NCBI GenBank assembly: GCA_023392945.1
Contig: JAEWNB010000003.1
Coordinates: forward strand, 1-19,008
From: Bacteroidota bacterium
GTDB lineage: Bacteria > Bacteroidota > Bacteroidia > Bacteroidales > WCHB1-69
Direction of reading: 5' to 3'
DNA length: 19,008 nucleotides
This document shows positions 1-6,459 of this stretch, one piece after another (position 1 is the stretch's first letter; each line of letters begins with the position of its first letter). The position numbers and the translations under genes were made by a program. Under the pieces are notes generated by a model, which was not told the DNA's origin, searched no databases, and saw nothing but the letters and a program-made list of their open reading frames with translations.

Positions 1-64
1 CTTCAGAATGCAATTAGCAAATAACAACATTAAATAACCTGTCCAACTTTTGGGGTACACTTCA

Positions 65-146
65 CTTGCTGGAGGGGTGTCAGACGGCGACAAGAAATGC
101 TTATAAATAAGCCACATTCTATCTGTCGCCGGATGACGGGGTGGTC
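65..146 (-). repeat. Left inverted arm flanking the DUF559 gene
   Basis: Read on the minus strand, this stretch matches the plus strand at 674-756 over its whole length. Both have the order accaccccgtcat, a 13-base stem half, a variable AT-rich loop, the other stem half, then gacacccctccagcaag. Inside this arm GTCAGACGGCGAC at 80-92 can pair with GTCGCCGGATGAC at 124-136 (11 of 13). The arm stops inside what would be the second hairpin of a full unit, so it is a partial inverted copy of the array at 674-1600. Together the two arms bracket the nuclease gene. Confidence 0.8.
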
Positions 147-226
147 ACAAAATAGGGTGCACAACCGAAATTGTTTTTTCCTTGTTCGTTTTTGTGTTTC
201 CTAATGACAGTATGGTGTTTTATTTA

Positions 227-234
227 TATTTTTG
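227..234 (+). promoter_or_regulatory. Putative -7 box (TATTTTTG) for the DUF559 gene
   Basis: TATTTTTG matches the Bacteroidetes TAnnTTTG -7 consensus and lies 25 bases before the ATG at 260. I see no TTG at a good -33 spacing, so this is a half-supported promoter in AT-rich DNA. Confidence 0.4.
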
Positions 235-259
235 TTTTCTACTATTATCTCTTTAAACT

Positions 260-667
260 ATGAAAGAACTAAGTATTGACGGGATCAGGTTGAAAACTAA
301 ATATTCATTGGGATTACCTTTCAATCCATTATTAAAAGACCGTGCAAAAGCACTGCGTAAAGCTCGCAATTTTCCGGAAGTAATTTTTTGGAAGCATGTT
401 CATAAAGGAAAATTTTACAATATAGATTTTCACAGACAAAAAATTATCGGAAATTATATTGTGGATTTTTATATAGAATCTTTAAGTATTGTTATAGAAA
501 TTGATGGAAGCAGTCATAATGGCAAGGAAGAATATGATCACAACCGAGATAAATTTCTTGAATCTTGTGGTCTGACAATATTTCGTGTGTCAGATATGAT
601 GATTCTATTTGACCTTGAAACAGTTCTTAAAGAATTAAAAGTCTTTATTATTGAGAATTATTCCTAG
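260..667 (+). CDS. DUF559 (Vsr-like) endonuclease-fold protein
   Basis: This 135-residue protein belongs to the DUF559 family, which is related to very-short-patch-repair (Vsr) and PD-(D/E)XK nucleases. The visible core is RAKALRKARNFPEVIFW (residues 28-44, with the usual Glu at 40), then FHRQKIIGNYIVDFY (57-71, Asp69), then IVIEIDGSSH (77-86, with Glu80, Asp82 and His86). A C-terminal helix-strand segment carries the usual RD..L...G..I.R pattern. The length is normal for a stand-alone family member and no signal peptide or membrane segment is visible. The gene stands alone and ends 7 bases before the right inverted arm, so it is enclosed by repeats. Its substrate is not known to me. A DNA-cleaving role in spreading or maintaining the flanking repeats is inference; a solitary repair or defence nuclease is the alternative. 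Confidence 0.85.
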   Translation: MKELSIDGIRLKTKYSLGLPFNPLLKDRAKALRKARNFPEVIFWKHVHKGKFYNIDFHRQKIIGNYIVDFYIESLSIVIEIDGSSHNGKEEYDHNRDKFLESCGLTIFRVSDMMILFDLETVLKELKVFIIENYS

Positions 668-673
668 TTGTCC

Positions 674-756
674 GAACCACCCCGTCATCAGGCAACACAA
701 CATAAATCGCTAATTTGCAATAATTTCCTGTTGCCTGCTGACACCCCTCCAGCAAG
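674..756 (+). repeat. Right inverted arm, also first unit of the hairpin array
   Basis: This is the plus-strand partner of 65-146. GTCATCAGGCAAC at 684-696 can pair with GTTGCCTGCTGAC at 728-740 (12 of 13). Compared with the left arm and later units, GGCGAC/GTCGCC has become GGCAAC/GTTGCC, a compensatory change that keeps pairing. It runs directly into hairpin two, CCCCTCC/GGAGGGG with an 8-base loop (744-765). Confidence 0.8.
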
Positions 757-1600
757 CCGGAGGGGAATATCGTCGTCGGCAATGTTCTGCGAACTTGCCG
801 AGGAATATCATCAAATCCTAATATCAGCAACACCTTCTCCGTCATCCGGCGACGGTTTGGAAATCACTAATTAGTAATGTATTCCTGTCGCCGGCTGCCA
901 CCTCTTCCTCAGCGAGGACGAGGAATCTCTCCGTCGGCAATGTTCTGCGAACTTGCCGATAAATTTCTACAAATCCTAATATCAGTAACACCTTCTCCGT
1001 CATCCGGCGACGGTCAGATTATGGCTAATTTACAAGCATTTCTTGCCGCCGGCTGCCACCTCTTCCTCAGCGAGGACGAGGAATCTCTCCGTCGGCAATG
1101 TTCTGCCGAACTTGCCGGGAAATTTCTACAAATCCTAATATCAGCAACACCTTCTCCGTCATTCGGCGACGGTCAGATTGTGGCTAATTTACAAGCATTT
1201 CTTGCCGCCGGCTGCCACCTCTTCCTCGGCGAGGACGAGGAATTTTCGTCGTCGGCAATGTTCTGCGAACTTGCCGAGGGATATCATCAAATCCTAATAT
1301 CAGCAACACCTTCTCCGTCATCCGGCGACGGTTTGGAAATCGCTAATTTACAATCTGTTTTCTTGCCGCCGGCTGCCACCTCTTCCTCAACGAGGACGAG
1401 GAATTTCCTCCGTCGTCAATGTTCTGCGAACTTGCCGGGAAATATCATCAAATCCTAATATCAACAACACCTTCTCCGTCATCCGGCGACGGTTTGGAAA
1501 TCACTAATTAGTAATGTATTCCTGTCGCCGGCTGCCACCTCTTCCTCAACGAGGACGAGGAATTTTCGTCATCGGCAATGTTCTGCGAACTTGCCGAGGA
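674..1600 (+). repeat. Tandem array of about six 158-161 bp multi-hairpin units
   Basis: The marker cggcaatgttctgc begins at about 777, 935, 1093, 1253, 1414 (degenerate) and 1573, giving periods of 158, 158, 160, 161 and 159. Each full unit has three possible hairpins. The first is GTCATCCGGCGAC pairing across an AT-rich loop with GTCGCCGGCTGCC. The second is CCTCTTCCTC pairing with GAGGACGAGG. The third is CGGCAA/TTGCCG enclosing GTTC/GAAC with loop TGC. A less structured spacer containing tcaaatcctaatatcag joins the units. The DNA is clearly richer in G+C than its surroundings. The periods are not multiples of three, and open frames crossing the array change reading frame between units, so I treat it as non-coding. 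Confidence 0.85.
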
Positions 1601-1619
1601 ATGATTGTTAAACGATGGG

Positions 1620-1693
1620 CGCATTCCTTCCGGAATGCGAAAGGTATTTTGCGAAATCTCCATGCTACCAAGCTGTATTCCCTTCCGGGAATA
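1620..1693 (+). repeat. Two TTCC-loop hairpins
   Basis: CGCATTCC (1620-1627) and GGAATGCG (1632-1639) form a perfect 8-bp stem around TTCC. TATTCCC (1676-1682) and GGGAATA (1687-1693) form a perfect 7-bp stem around the same TTCC loop. The stems differ in sequence but share loop and design, so they look like two members of one short hairpin family, different from the array upstream. Confidence 0.65.
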
Positions 1694-1726
1694 ATCTGGC
1701 GATGATCTCTTTTGCTACGTCTTTCT

Positions 1727-1785
1727 CGGCAATTTTCTGCGAACTTGCCGGAAAATTTTTAGAGACGCAAGATCTTGCGTCTCTA
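1727..1785 (+). repeat. Degenerate array hairpin followed by a 26-bp perfect palindrome
   Basis: Positions 1727-1750 repeat the array's third hairpin (outer stem CGGCAA/TTGCCG) with one mismatch in the inner stem. Ten bases later, 1760-1785 is a perfect palindrome with half-site TAGAGACGCAAGA and no loop. Palindromes built on the AGAGACGCAA core are, to my recollection, dispersed in several bacterial genomes; this needs a search. A further trace of the first array stem (gtcatcagg) is at 1822-1830. Confidence 0.7.
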
Positions 1786-1835
1786 CGAACGAACCATTTC
1801 GGTTGACAACTCAAACACCCGGTCATCAGGTGACA

Positions 1836-2095
1836 CATTCGCATCTGCCCAAATCCTCAACGTTTCTTCCCCTCAACCGCCAACCGTTTTGCTTTTGATT
1901 ATGCTTTAGAAATAGATTCACGGGTTTTTAGTTTTTTTAGTAAAATTAATTGTCTGATATTCACATAAATTATAAAAATCAAAAGATATATAATGAGTAA
2001 ATTCGGTATTACTATTTCATTATTTTGTATTATTGCGATAAATAATGACAGAACAGGACAAGACAGCTAATCTATAAATAATAAAACCCAATTTT
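1836..2095. other. Intergenic, no gene seen
   Basis: This AT-rich stretch separates the repeat island from the DUF1295 gene. I find no convincing coding frame, RNA or strong hairpin. The promoter of the next gene should lie here, but no TTG/TAnnTTTG pair stands out. Confidence 0.5.
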
Positions 2096-3028
2096 ATGAA
2101 AAACGTTTCCACTGCAATTCTATTAGTAATCTCTCTTTTTGCGGTTCCGGCAATTGCTTACTTTTTTGGACCGACACCGGGAGAATTTGAGTGGTCTGTC
2201 CTCAGGACACTCCTGACCATTACTGCTATTTCTATAGCTTATACTTTTATTGTCGGGGAGCTTGCAGGCAATAACAGCCAGGTTGATAAGTTATGGAGTA
2301 TTCTTCCTATTATTTATGTATGGGTAATTGCTTCCTACGGTGACTTTTCTCTACGTTTAGTCATCATGGCTATTTTAGTTACTATTTGGGGCATCAGGCT
2401 TACCGTCAACTTTGGCATGAAAGGGGCCTATCAATGGAAGTTCTGGGGAGGTGAAGAAGATTACCGCTGGAAAACACTGCGTCAGAAAAAGGAGTTTCAG
2501 CCACACTGGAAGTGGATGCTTTTTAACCTGCTTTTTATTTGCACCTATCAGAATATTCTCATTTTGCTATTTACTCTACCTGCCTTAGTAGCGCTACAAT
2601 GTAACTATAAACCTATGAACGATTTCGACTATATTGTGGCGGGGGTTATGTTCTTGTTCATTATATACGAGACGATTGCCGATATTCAACAATGGAATTT
2701 CCAGAGTAAGAAATGGAAACTTATCAAAGCCGGCGAAGAGCTGACCGGTGATTATAAAAAGGGATTCCTTGACAAAGGACTTTGGGCATTCAGTCGCCAC
2801 CCTAACTATTTTGCCGAACAGGCTATTTGGGTAACTTTTTACTTTTTCAGTGTTGCCGCAAGCGGACTTTGGTTAAATTGGACTATAGCCGGATTTCTTT
2901 TACTCATGATTCTTTTCCAGGGCAGTTCAAACTTCAGTGAAGAGATCAGTACCGGTAAATATCCTGAATATAAAACCTACCGCAAGAATGTTTCCAGATT
3001 TTTCCCCTTTCCCAAAATAAGAAAGTAA
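2096..3028 (+). CDS. DUF1295 family integral membrane protein
   Basis: This 310-residue multi-pass membrane protein belongs to the DUF1295 family, distantly related to steroid 5-alpha-reductases and isoprenylcysteine methyltransferases. Hydrophobic segments lie near residues 6-24, 36-55, 67-80, 85-104, 141-165, 179-197 and 243-275. Family-type motifs are DKLWSILP (64-71), GGEEDYRW (118-125), YETIADIQQW (191-200) and SRHPNYFAEQ (233-242). The last resembles the cofactor-binding RHPxYxxE segment of that superfamily. The C-terminal KYPEYKTYRKNVSRFFP is also typical. A reductase or transferase role on lipids is inferred from fold only; the substrate is unknown. The gene is alone, with repeats upstream and its own terminator downstream. 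Length is normal and no damage is visible. Confidence 0.9.
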   Translation: MKNVSTAILLVISLFAVPAIAYFFGPTPGEFEWSVLRTLLTITAISIAYTFIVGELAGNNSQVDKLWSILPIIYVWVIASYGDFSLRLVIMAILVTIWGIRLTVNFGMKGAYQWKFWGGEEDYRWKTLRQKKEFQPHWKWMLFNLLFICTYQNILILLFTLPALVALQCNYKPMNDFDYIVAGVMFLFIIYETIADIQQWNFQSKKWKLIKAGEELTGDYKKGFLDKGLWAFSRHPNYFAEQAIWVTFYFFSVAASGLWLNWTIAGFLLLMILFQGSSNFSEEISTGKYPEYKTYRKNVSRFFPFPKIRK

Positions 3029-3086
3029 TAAAATCATGGCTGAATTGTTCAGATTCAGTATATAAGAGAGGATTATCCTTAAAAGA

Positions 3087-3126
3087 AAAGAGCACCGACA
3101 TTAGAGAAGTCGGTGCTCTTTATTTA
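3087..3126 (+). terminator. Strong rho-independent terminator after the DUF1295 gene
   Basis: AAAGAGCACCGAC (3087-3099) pairs perfectly with GTCGGTGCTCTTT (3109-3121) over 13 bp around a 9-base loop, and the downstream arm runs into TTTATTTATTT. The A-rich and T-rich flanks suggest it may also serve transcription from the minus strand, where the DUF975-like remnant ends just to the right. Confidence 0.88.
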
Positions 3127-3152
3127 TTTGGTGAAAAAACCTAAGCCTTATT

Positions 3153-3353
3153 TTAGGCAGTGATTGGAGCAGTTTCTCCTGAAATTTCGTTTTTTCTAAG
3201 TTCCTTTAAGTTTTCATAGAAAGCCACCCTTGCAACAGAATAGTAAGGAGCAATCCAAAGATAGCCGATACCCAAAGAGAGAGCTCCCAAAGTTAGCATT
3301 AAATATTCAATTACACACAACCGAATAAAAATTACATAGGATTCAAGTGTTTT
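3153..3353 (-). pseudogene. 3' remnant of a DUF975-like membrane protein
   Basis: On the minus strand an open frame ends with TAA at 3153-3155. It encodes a clear C-terminal tail: a hydrophobic stretch with TLGALSLGIGYLW, then IAPYYSVARVAFYENLKE, then a polar end. The LTLGIG-type stretch followed by a proline-tyrosine pair and FYE(N/D)L is typical of the end of DUF975 membrane proteins. The frame stays open to about 3404, but there is no plausible start and the N-terminal two thirds are missing. The IS110 transposase starts at 3421, so insertion, with loss of the 5' part, is the simplest explanation. I could not find the missing half to the right of the element. The exact junction is uncertain; the family name is my recognition from motifs. 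Confidence 0.65.
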
Positions 3354-3359
3354 GCGGTG

Positions 3360-4700
3360 AATAAAAGAGTCTAAGCCCGATTTTTTTATTTTTAAGGTTT
3401 CTAATTAAAAATAATAGAATATGAAAACATCAGGTTTAGACGTGCACAAAGATAGTATATTTTGTGCAATTTACGACGGAAAAAGTTATTCCATCGTGAA
3501 AGAATTTTCGACTACGACATTGTCGATTCGTTCTTTGGGACAATACTTAAAATCGGAGGACGTGAAAAATGTAGCAATGGAAAGCACTTCAACGTATTGG
3601 GTTCCGATATGGGACATTTTGTATGAAATGGGATTTGATTTAAAATTGATCAATCCACTTCACATCAAGCAAATGCCCGGAAGGAAGAGCGATGCCAAAG
3701 ATGCACAATGGATAGCCGAGTTACTGTATAAGAACATGTTGCGTGGCAGTCTGGTGCCACCACCATTAGTACAGGAACTTCGTACCTATACTCGAGAATA
3801 TCGCAATTTAGTGAATCAGAGCACAAAGGTTTTGACCAAAATGGACAGAATTTTAGTAATGAGTGGTATCCGTTTGAGCAGTTGTATCAGCAACATTGAT
3901 TCCAAAAGCTTTATACAGGTTGTTGAAGCGTTAATACGTGGAGAAACAGATCCGGAAAAGCTTGTTAAGTTAGTCTATGGCAATTGCGAAAACAAGAAAT
4001 CGGGAAAATTATGTGAATGTTTGACGGGCAATATGAAAGCTTATCACCAGATCAAATTGATGACCTGTAAACAACAATTCGATTTGTTTGAAAAGCAAAT
4101 AGCATTATACCTCAGCGAAATGCAAAAGTTGTGTGATGAACATTTCAGTGAAGAAATTAATAATCTGACAACACTACCGGGTTTGAGCAAAATATCAGCA
4201 ATGATTATTATAGCAGAAACAGGAGGAGACATGAGTGTCTTTGAAAATAGCGGGAAATTTACTGGATGGACGGGACTGCGTCCGAGAAACGATGAAAGCG
4301 CCGGCAAATTTAAAAGTACCGCTACAACTAAAGGCAACAAACACCTGCGTGCGATTATCGTTCAGGTTGGCTGGGCAGCTACACGAACAAAAGGAAGTTA
4401 TTTTATGGACAAGTTCCAAAAATTAGCAATGAGAAAATCAAGAAAAAAAGCATTAATTGCCATTGGAAGAAAAATGTTAGTAATCATTTGGCATATTTTG
4501 AGCGAAAAGACGCAATACAATCCCAATCTAATACGTATTTATGATCCTGTGAAAGTGGAACATAAAATCAAATATCACGAACGAGAAATAGAACGGGCAA
4601 AAAAACTAATTTATTGAAAATAATTATTTTAGCGTAAAGGTCGTGTTCTTTTTTGGTGGCAATTTGTTTGAATGATCAAACAAAAACCCCGTTTACAAAG
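3360..4700 (+). mobile_element. IS110-family insertion sequence (ends approximate)
   Basis: A complete IS110-type transposase (3421-4617) sits between a truncated gene on the left and about 330 bases of non-coding DNA on the right. IS110 elements lack long terminal inverted repeats, so the ends cannot be read directly. The left end should lie between the last clear DUF975-like codons (about 3353) and 3421. The right end is probably within the first couple of hundred bases after 4617. A small inverted repeat, GTTTGA/TCAAAC around ATGA, is at 4666-4681. The noncoding flanks of IS110-family elements are also where the bridge RNA is encoded, usually upstream or downstream of the transposase depending on the subgroup. 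Confidence 0.6.
3421..4617 (+). CDS. IS110-family transposase (DEDD plus serine type)
   Basis: This 398-residue protein has both domains of the IS110 family. The N-terminal RuvC-like DEDD domain shows Asp7 in GLDVHKD, Glu54 in MESTSTYW, and Asp91 and Asp94 in GRKSDAKDAQWIAELL. A middle coiled region is followed by the C-terminal Transposase_20 domain: LPGLSKISAMIIIAETG, FTGWTGLRPRNDESAGK (with the candidate catalytic serine in NDESAGK), and TKGNKHLRAIIVQVGWAA. Length is normal and all four acidic residues are present, so it may be active. The family inserts without long target duplications and is guided by a bridge RNA encoded in the element's noncoding end. It lies next to, and probably truncated, the DUF975-like gene. 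Confidence 0.95.
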   Translation: MKTSGLDVHKDSIFCAIYDGKSYSIVKEFSTTTLSIRSLGQYLKSEDVKNVAMESTSTYWVPIWDILYEMGFDLKLINPLHIKQMPGRKSDAKDAQWIAELLYKNMLRGSLVPPPLVQELRTYTREYRNLVNQSTKVLTKMDRILVMSGIRLSSCISNIDSKSFIQVVEALIRGETDPEKLVKLVYGNCENKKSGKLCECLTGNMKAYHQIKLMTCKQQFDLFEKQIALYLSEMQKLCDEHFSEEINNLTTLPGLSKISAMIIIAETGGDMSVFENSGKFTGWTGLRPRNDESAGKFKSTATTKGNKHLRAIIVQVGWAATRTKGSYFMDKFQKLAMRKSRKKALIAIGRKMLVIIWHILSEKTQYNPNLIRIYDPVKVEHKIKYHEREIERAKKLIY

Positions 4701-4919
4701 TGACCAATGTTACTTGTCCGAATGGGCATAAGCACACAAACATGAGTTAATGCTTTTTTTAAATAATGGAAAAGCCAAACTCGCAGGGGAAAATCGCAAT
4801 CCAAAGGCGATACAATAATAGGATATCTTTTATAACGTTCTTTGAAAGAATTTATAGGGGAAAAGTACAAAAAAAAACAAAAAAATTAATGGTAGTTAAA
4901 CATGTAAAGAAAAAAGTTG
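4618..4919. other. IS110 3' flank and intergenic DNA, no gene seen
   Basis: This stretch has no convincing coding frame on either strand; short open frames here match no family and are not continuous with the DUF975-like remnant. Part is expected to be the noncoding right end of the IS110 element. From about 4830 it becomes A-rich and leads into the tRNA promoter. Confidence 0.5.
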
Positions 4920-4927
4920 TATTTTTG
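4920..4927 (+). promoter_or_regulatory. -7 box (TATTTTTG) of the tRNA-Gln promoter
   Basis: TATTTTTG is a full match to TAnnTTTG and ends 22 bases before the mature tRNA 5' end, the expected distance for a short leader. No clean TTG is seen at the -33 spacing. Confidence 0.6.
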
Positions 4928-4949
4928 CAGCCTCAAACAAAAAAGACGA

Positions 4950-5020
4950 TGTCCAATGGTGTAATGGTAGCACTACAGTTTTTGGTACTGTCTGTCTAGG
5001 TTCGAATCCTGGTTGGACAA
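4950..5020 (+). tRNA. tRNA-Gln, anticodon TTG
   Basis: A 71-base cloverleaf can be drawn. The acceptor stem is TGTCCAA (4950-4956) with TTGGACA (5013-5019) and discriminator A at 5020. The anticodon stem is ACAGT (4975-4979) with ACTGT (4987-4991), and loop TTTTGGT places anticodon TTG at 4982-4984. The T arm has GGTTCGAATCC. The 3' CCA is not encoded and must be added after transcription. The gene is single, with its own promoter and terminator, between the IS110 element and nusA. Confidence 0.96.
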
Positions 5021-5026
5021 CATAAC

Positions 5027-5054
5027 ACTCTCACTACTCATGTGGGAGTTTTTT
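5027..5054 (+). terminator. Rho-independent terminator of the tRNA-Gln gene
   Basis: ACTCTCAC (5027-5034) pairs with GTGGGAGT (5042-5049), including one G-T pair, around a 7-base loop, followed by TTTTT to 5054. It begins 6 bases after the tRNA and separates it from the nusA operon. Confidence 0.85.
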
Positions 5055-5062
5055 GTGAAAGG

Positions 5063-5096
5063 TTGGAAGTGGGGACGAATGTCCCCATTATTTTTG
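5063..5096 (+). promoter_or_regulatory. Putative promoter of nusA-infB with an internal inverted repeat
   Basis: TTG at 5063-5065 and TATTTTTG at 5089-5096 match the Bacteroidetes -33 and -7 boxes with a 23-base spacer, at the long end of the accepted range. The spacer holds a perfect 7-bp inverted repeat, TGGGGAC and GTCCCCA around GAAT (5070-5087), which fills most of the space between the boxes. It could be an operator for a regulator or only a chance hairpin. The start codon of nusA is 54 bases downstream. Confidence 0.6.
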
Positions 5097-5150
5097 AAAA
5101 AAAGTGAAATAACAATAATGAAATAGAAATAATATTAATGAATAAGACAA

Positions 5151-6395
5151 ATGGAAGACAACTTAAATTTAATTGAGACTTTTGCTGAGTTTAAAGAATT
5201 TAAAAGTATTAAAAGAGAGACTTTAATGCGCATTCTTGAAGATATTTTTCGTTCTGCCTTGACAAAAAAATATGGTCCTGAAGCCAATTTTGAGATTATT
5301 ATAAATGTAGATAGAGGGGAACTAGAAATTCAGCGATACAGAAATATAGTTGAAGATGGTCAAGTTGAGAATGAATCTACAGAAATTGCATTATCTGATG
5401 CAGTCAAAATTGAACCTGATTTTGAAGTTGGAGAAGAATTGATGGAAAACATAAAGCTATCTGACTTTGCCCGTCGTGAAATTCTGGCAATTCGTCAAAA
5501 TCTTATTTCCAAAATCATGGAAAATGAAAAAGATATGGTCTATTCCAAATATGAAGATCGTGTTGGTGAATTGATTACCGGTGAAGTAAGTCAGGTATGG
5601 CGTAAAGAAATATTAGTATTGGATGAAGAAGGTGTTGAACTGGTTTTGCCAAAATCAGAACAAATTCCTACCGATAAATATAAAAAAGGTGATAGCCTTA
5701 CTGCAGTAGTTCTTAAAGTTGAAGTGAAAGGTGCTTCTCCTGTTATCATTATTTCACGTACAGCCCCTTCGTTTCTTGAAAGACTCATGGAAGCTGAAAT
5801 CCCCGAAGTTTACGATGGTCTTATAACTATTAAAAATGTAGTTCGCTCTCCCGGAGAACGTGCTAAAGTTCTCGTTGAATCCTGTAATGATAGAATAGAT
5901 CCTGTAGGCTCCTGCGTCGGAATGAAAGGGAGTCGAATTCATAGTATCGTTCGTGAATTAAGAAATGAAAATATTGATGTTATTAACTATACTACAAATA
6001 CTAAACTTTTGATTTCAAGAGCATTAAGCCCCGCTAAAATCACTTCTATCGAATTAGATGAGGATAATAAAACGGCCAATGTTTATATGAAACCTGATCA
6101 AGTTTCTCTTGCAATTGGAAAAGGTGGTTATAATATTAAACTCGCAAGTAAACTTGCAGGCTACGAAATCGATGTTTTTAGAGATGATATCACTGAAGAA
6201 GAAGATGTTGACTTGAACGAATTTAGTGATGAATTCGATCAATGGGTTATTGATGCTTTTAAAAATATAGGTTGTGATACTGCAAAAAGTGTTCTTAAAC
6301 ATACTCGCGAAGAACTTATTCAAAGAACAGACCTCGAAGAAGAAACTGTTGATGCAATGCTTGCTTCAATAAAAAAAGAATTAGATGTGGAATAA
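5151..6395 (+). CDS. nusA: Transcription termination/antitermination factor NusA
   Basis: NusA binds RNA polymerase and nascent RNA and modulates pausing, termination and antitermination. The 414-residue protein shows the family order: an N-terminal polymerase-binding domain (about 1-125), an S1 domain (about 136-203, starting at GELITGEVSQVW), KH1 (about 225-292, loop VGMKGSR at 256-262) and KH2 (about 300-370, with GKGGYN at 323-328). The acidic tail (347-414) holds one helix-hairpin-helix-like segment, QWVIDAFKNIGCDTAKSVL. The length suits NusA forms lacking the two long C-terminal acidic repeats of E. coli. rimP, commonly the gene before nusA, is absent: tRNA-Gln and an IS element are upstream instead. 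infB follows after 64 bases, probably co-transcribed. Confidence 0.97.
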   Translation: MEDNLNLIETFAEFKEFKSIKRETLMRILEDIFRSALTKKYGPEANFEIIINVDRGELEIQRYRNIVEDGQVENESTEIALSDAVKIEPDFEVGEELMENIKLSDFARREILAIRQNLISKIMENEKDMVYSKYEDRVGELITGEVSQVWRKEILVLDEEGVELVLPKSEQIPTDKYKKGDSLTAVVLKVEVKGASPVIIISRTAPSFLERLMEAEIPEVYDGLITIKNVVRSPGERAKVLVESCNDRIDPVGSCVGMKGSRIHSIVRELRNENIDVINYTTNTKLLISRALSPAKITSIELDEDNKTANVYMKPDQVSLAIGKGGYNIKLASKLAGYEIDVFRDDITEEEDVDLNEFSDEFDQWVIDAFKNIGCDTAKSVLKHTREELIQRTDLEEETVDAMLASIKKELDVE

Positions 6396-6459
6396 AATAT
6401 TTTGCACTATTCTTGAAATTTTCAGGTAAATTATTTAGTAATCAAACAAATTAGAATAT

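Noticed and set aside
877..1458. A 193-codon open frame across the repeat array with repeated peptides
   Set aside because: Unit periods (158, 158, 160, 161) change the reading frame, so repeated DNA gives different peptides in different units. DNA-level stem pairing, not protein sequence, is what is kept.
674..1600. CRISPR array
   Set aside because: The repeats are about 159 bp long with conserved, not unique, intervening DNA, and no cas genes are present.
3314..4739. CACACAA on both sides of the IS110 element (3314-3320 and 4733-4739) as a target duplication
   Set aside because: Seven bases in low-complexity DNA can recur by chance, and the left copy lies within the apparent DUF975-like coding stretch.
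4676..4870. Minus-strand frame right of IS110 as the missing part of the DUF975-like gene
   Set aside because: Its translation shows none of the family's membrane segments, and joining it to the left remnant does not give a convincing protein.
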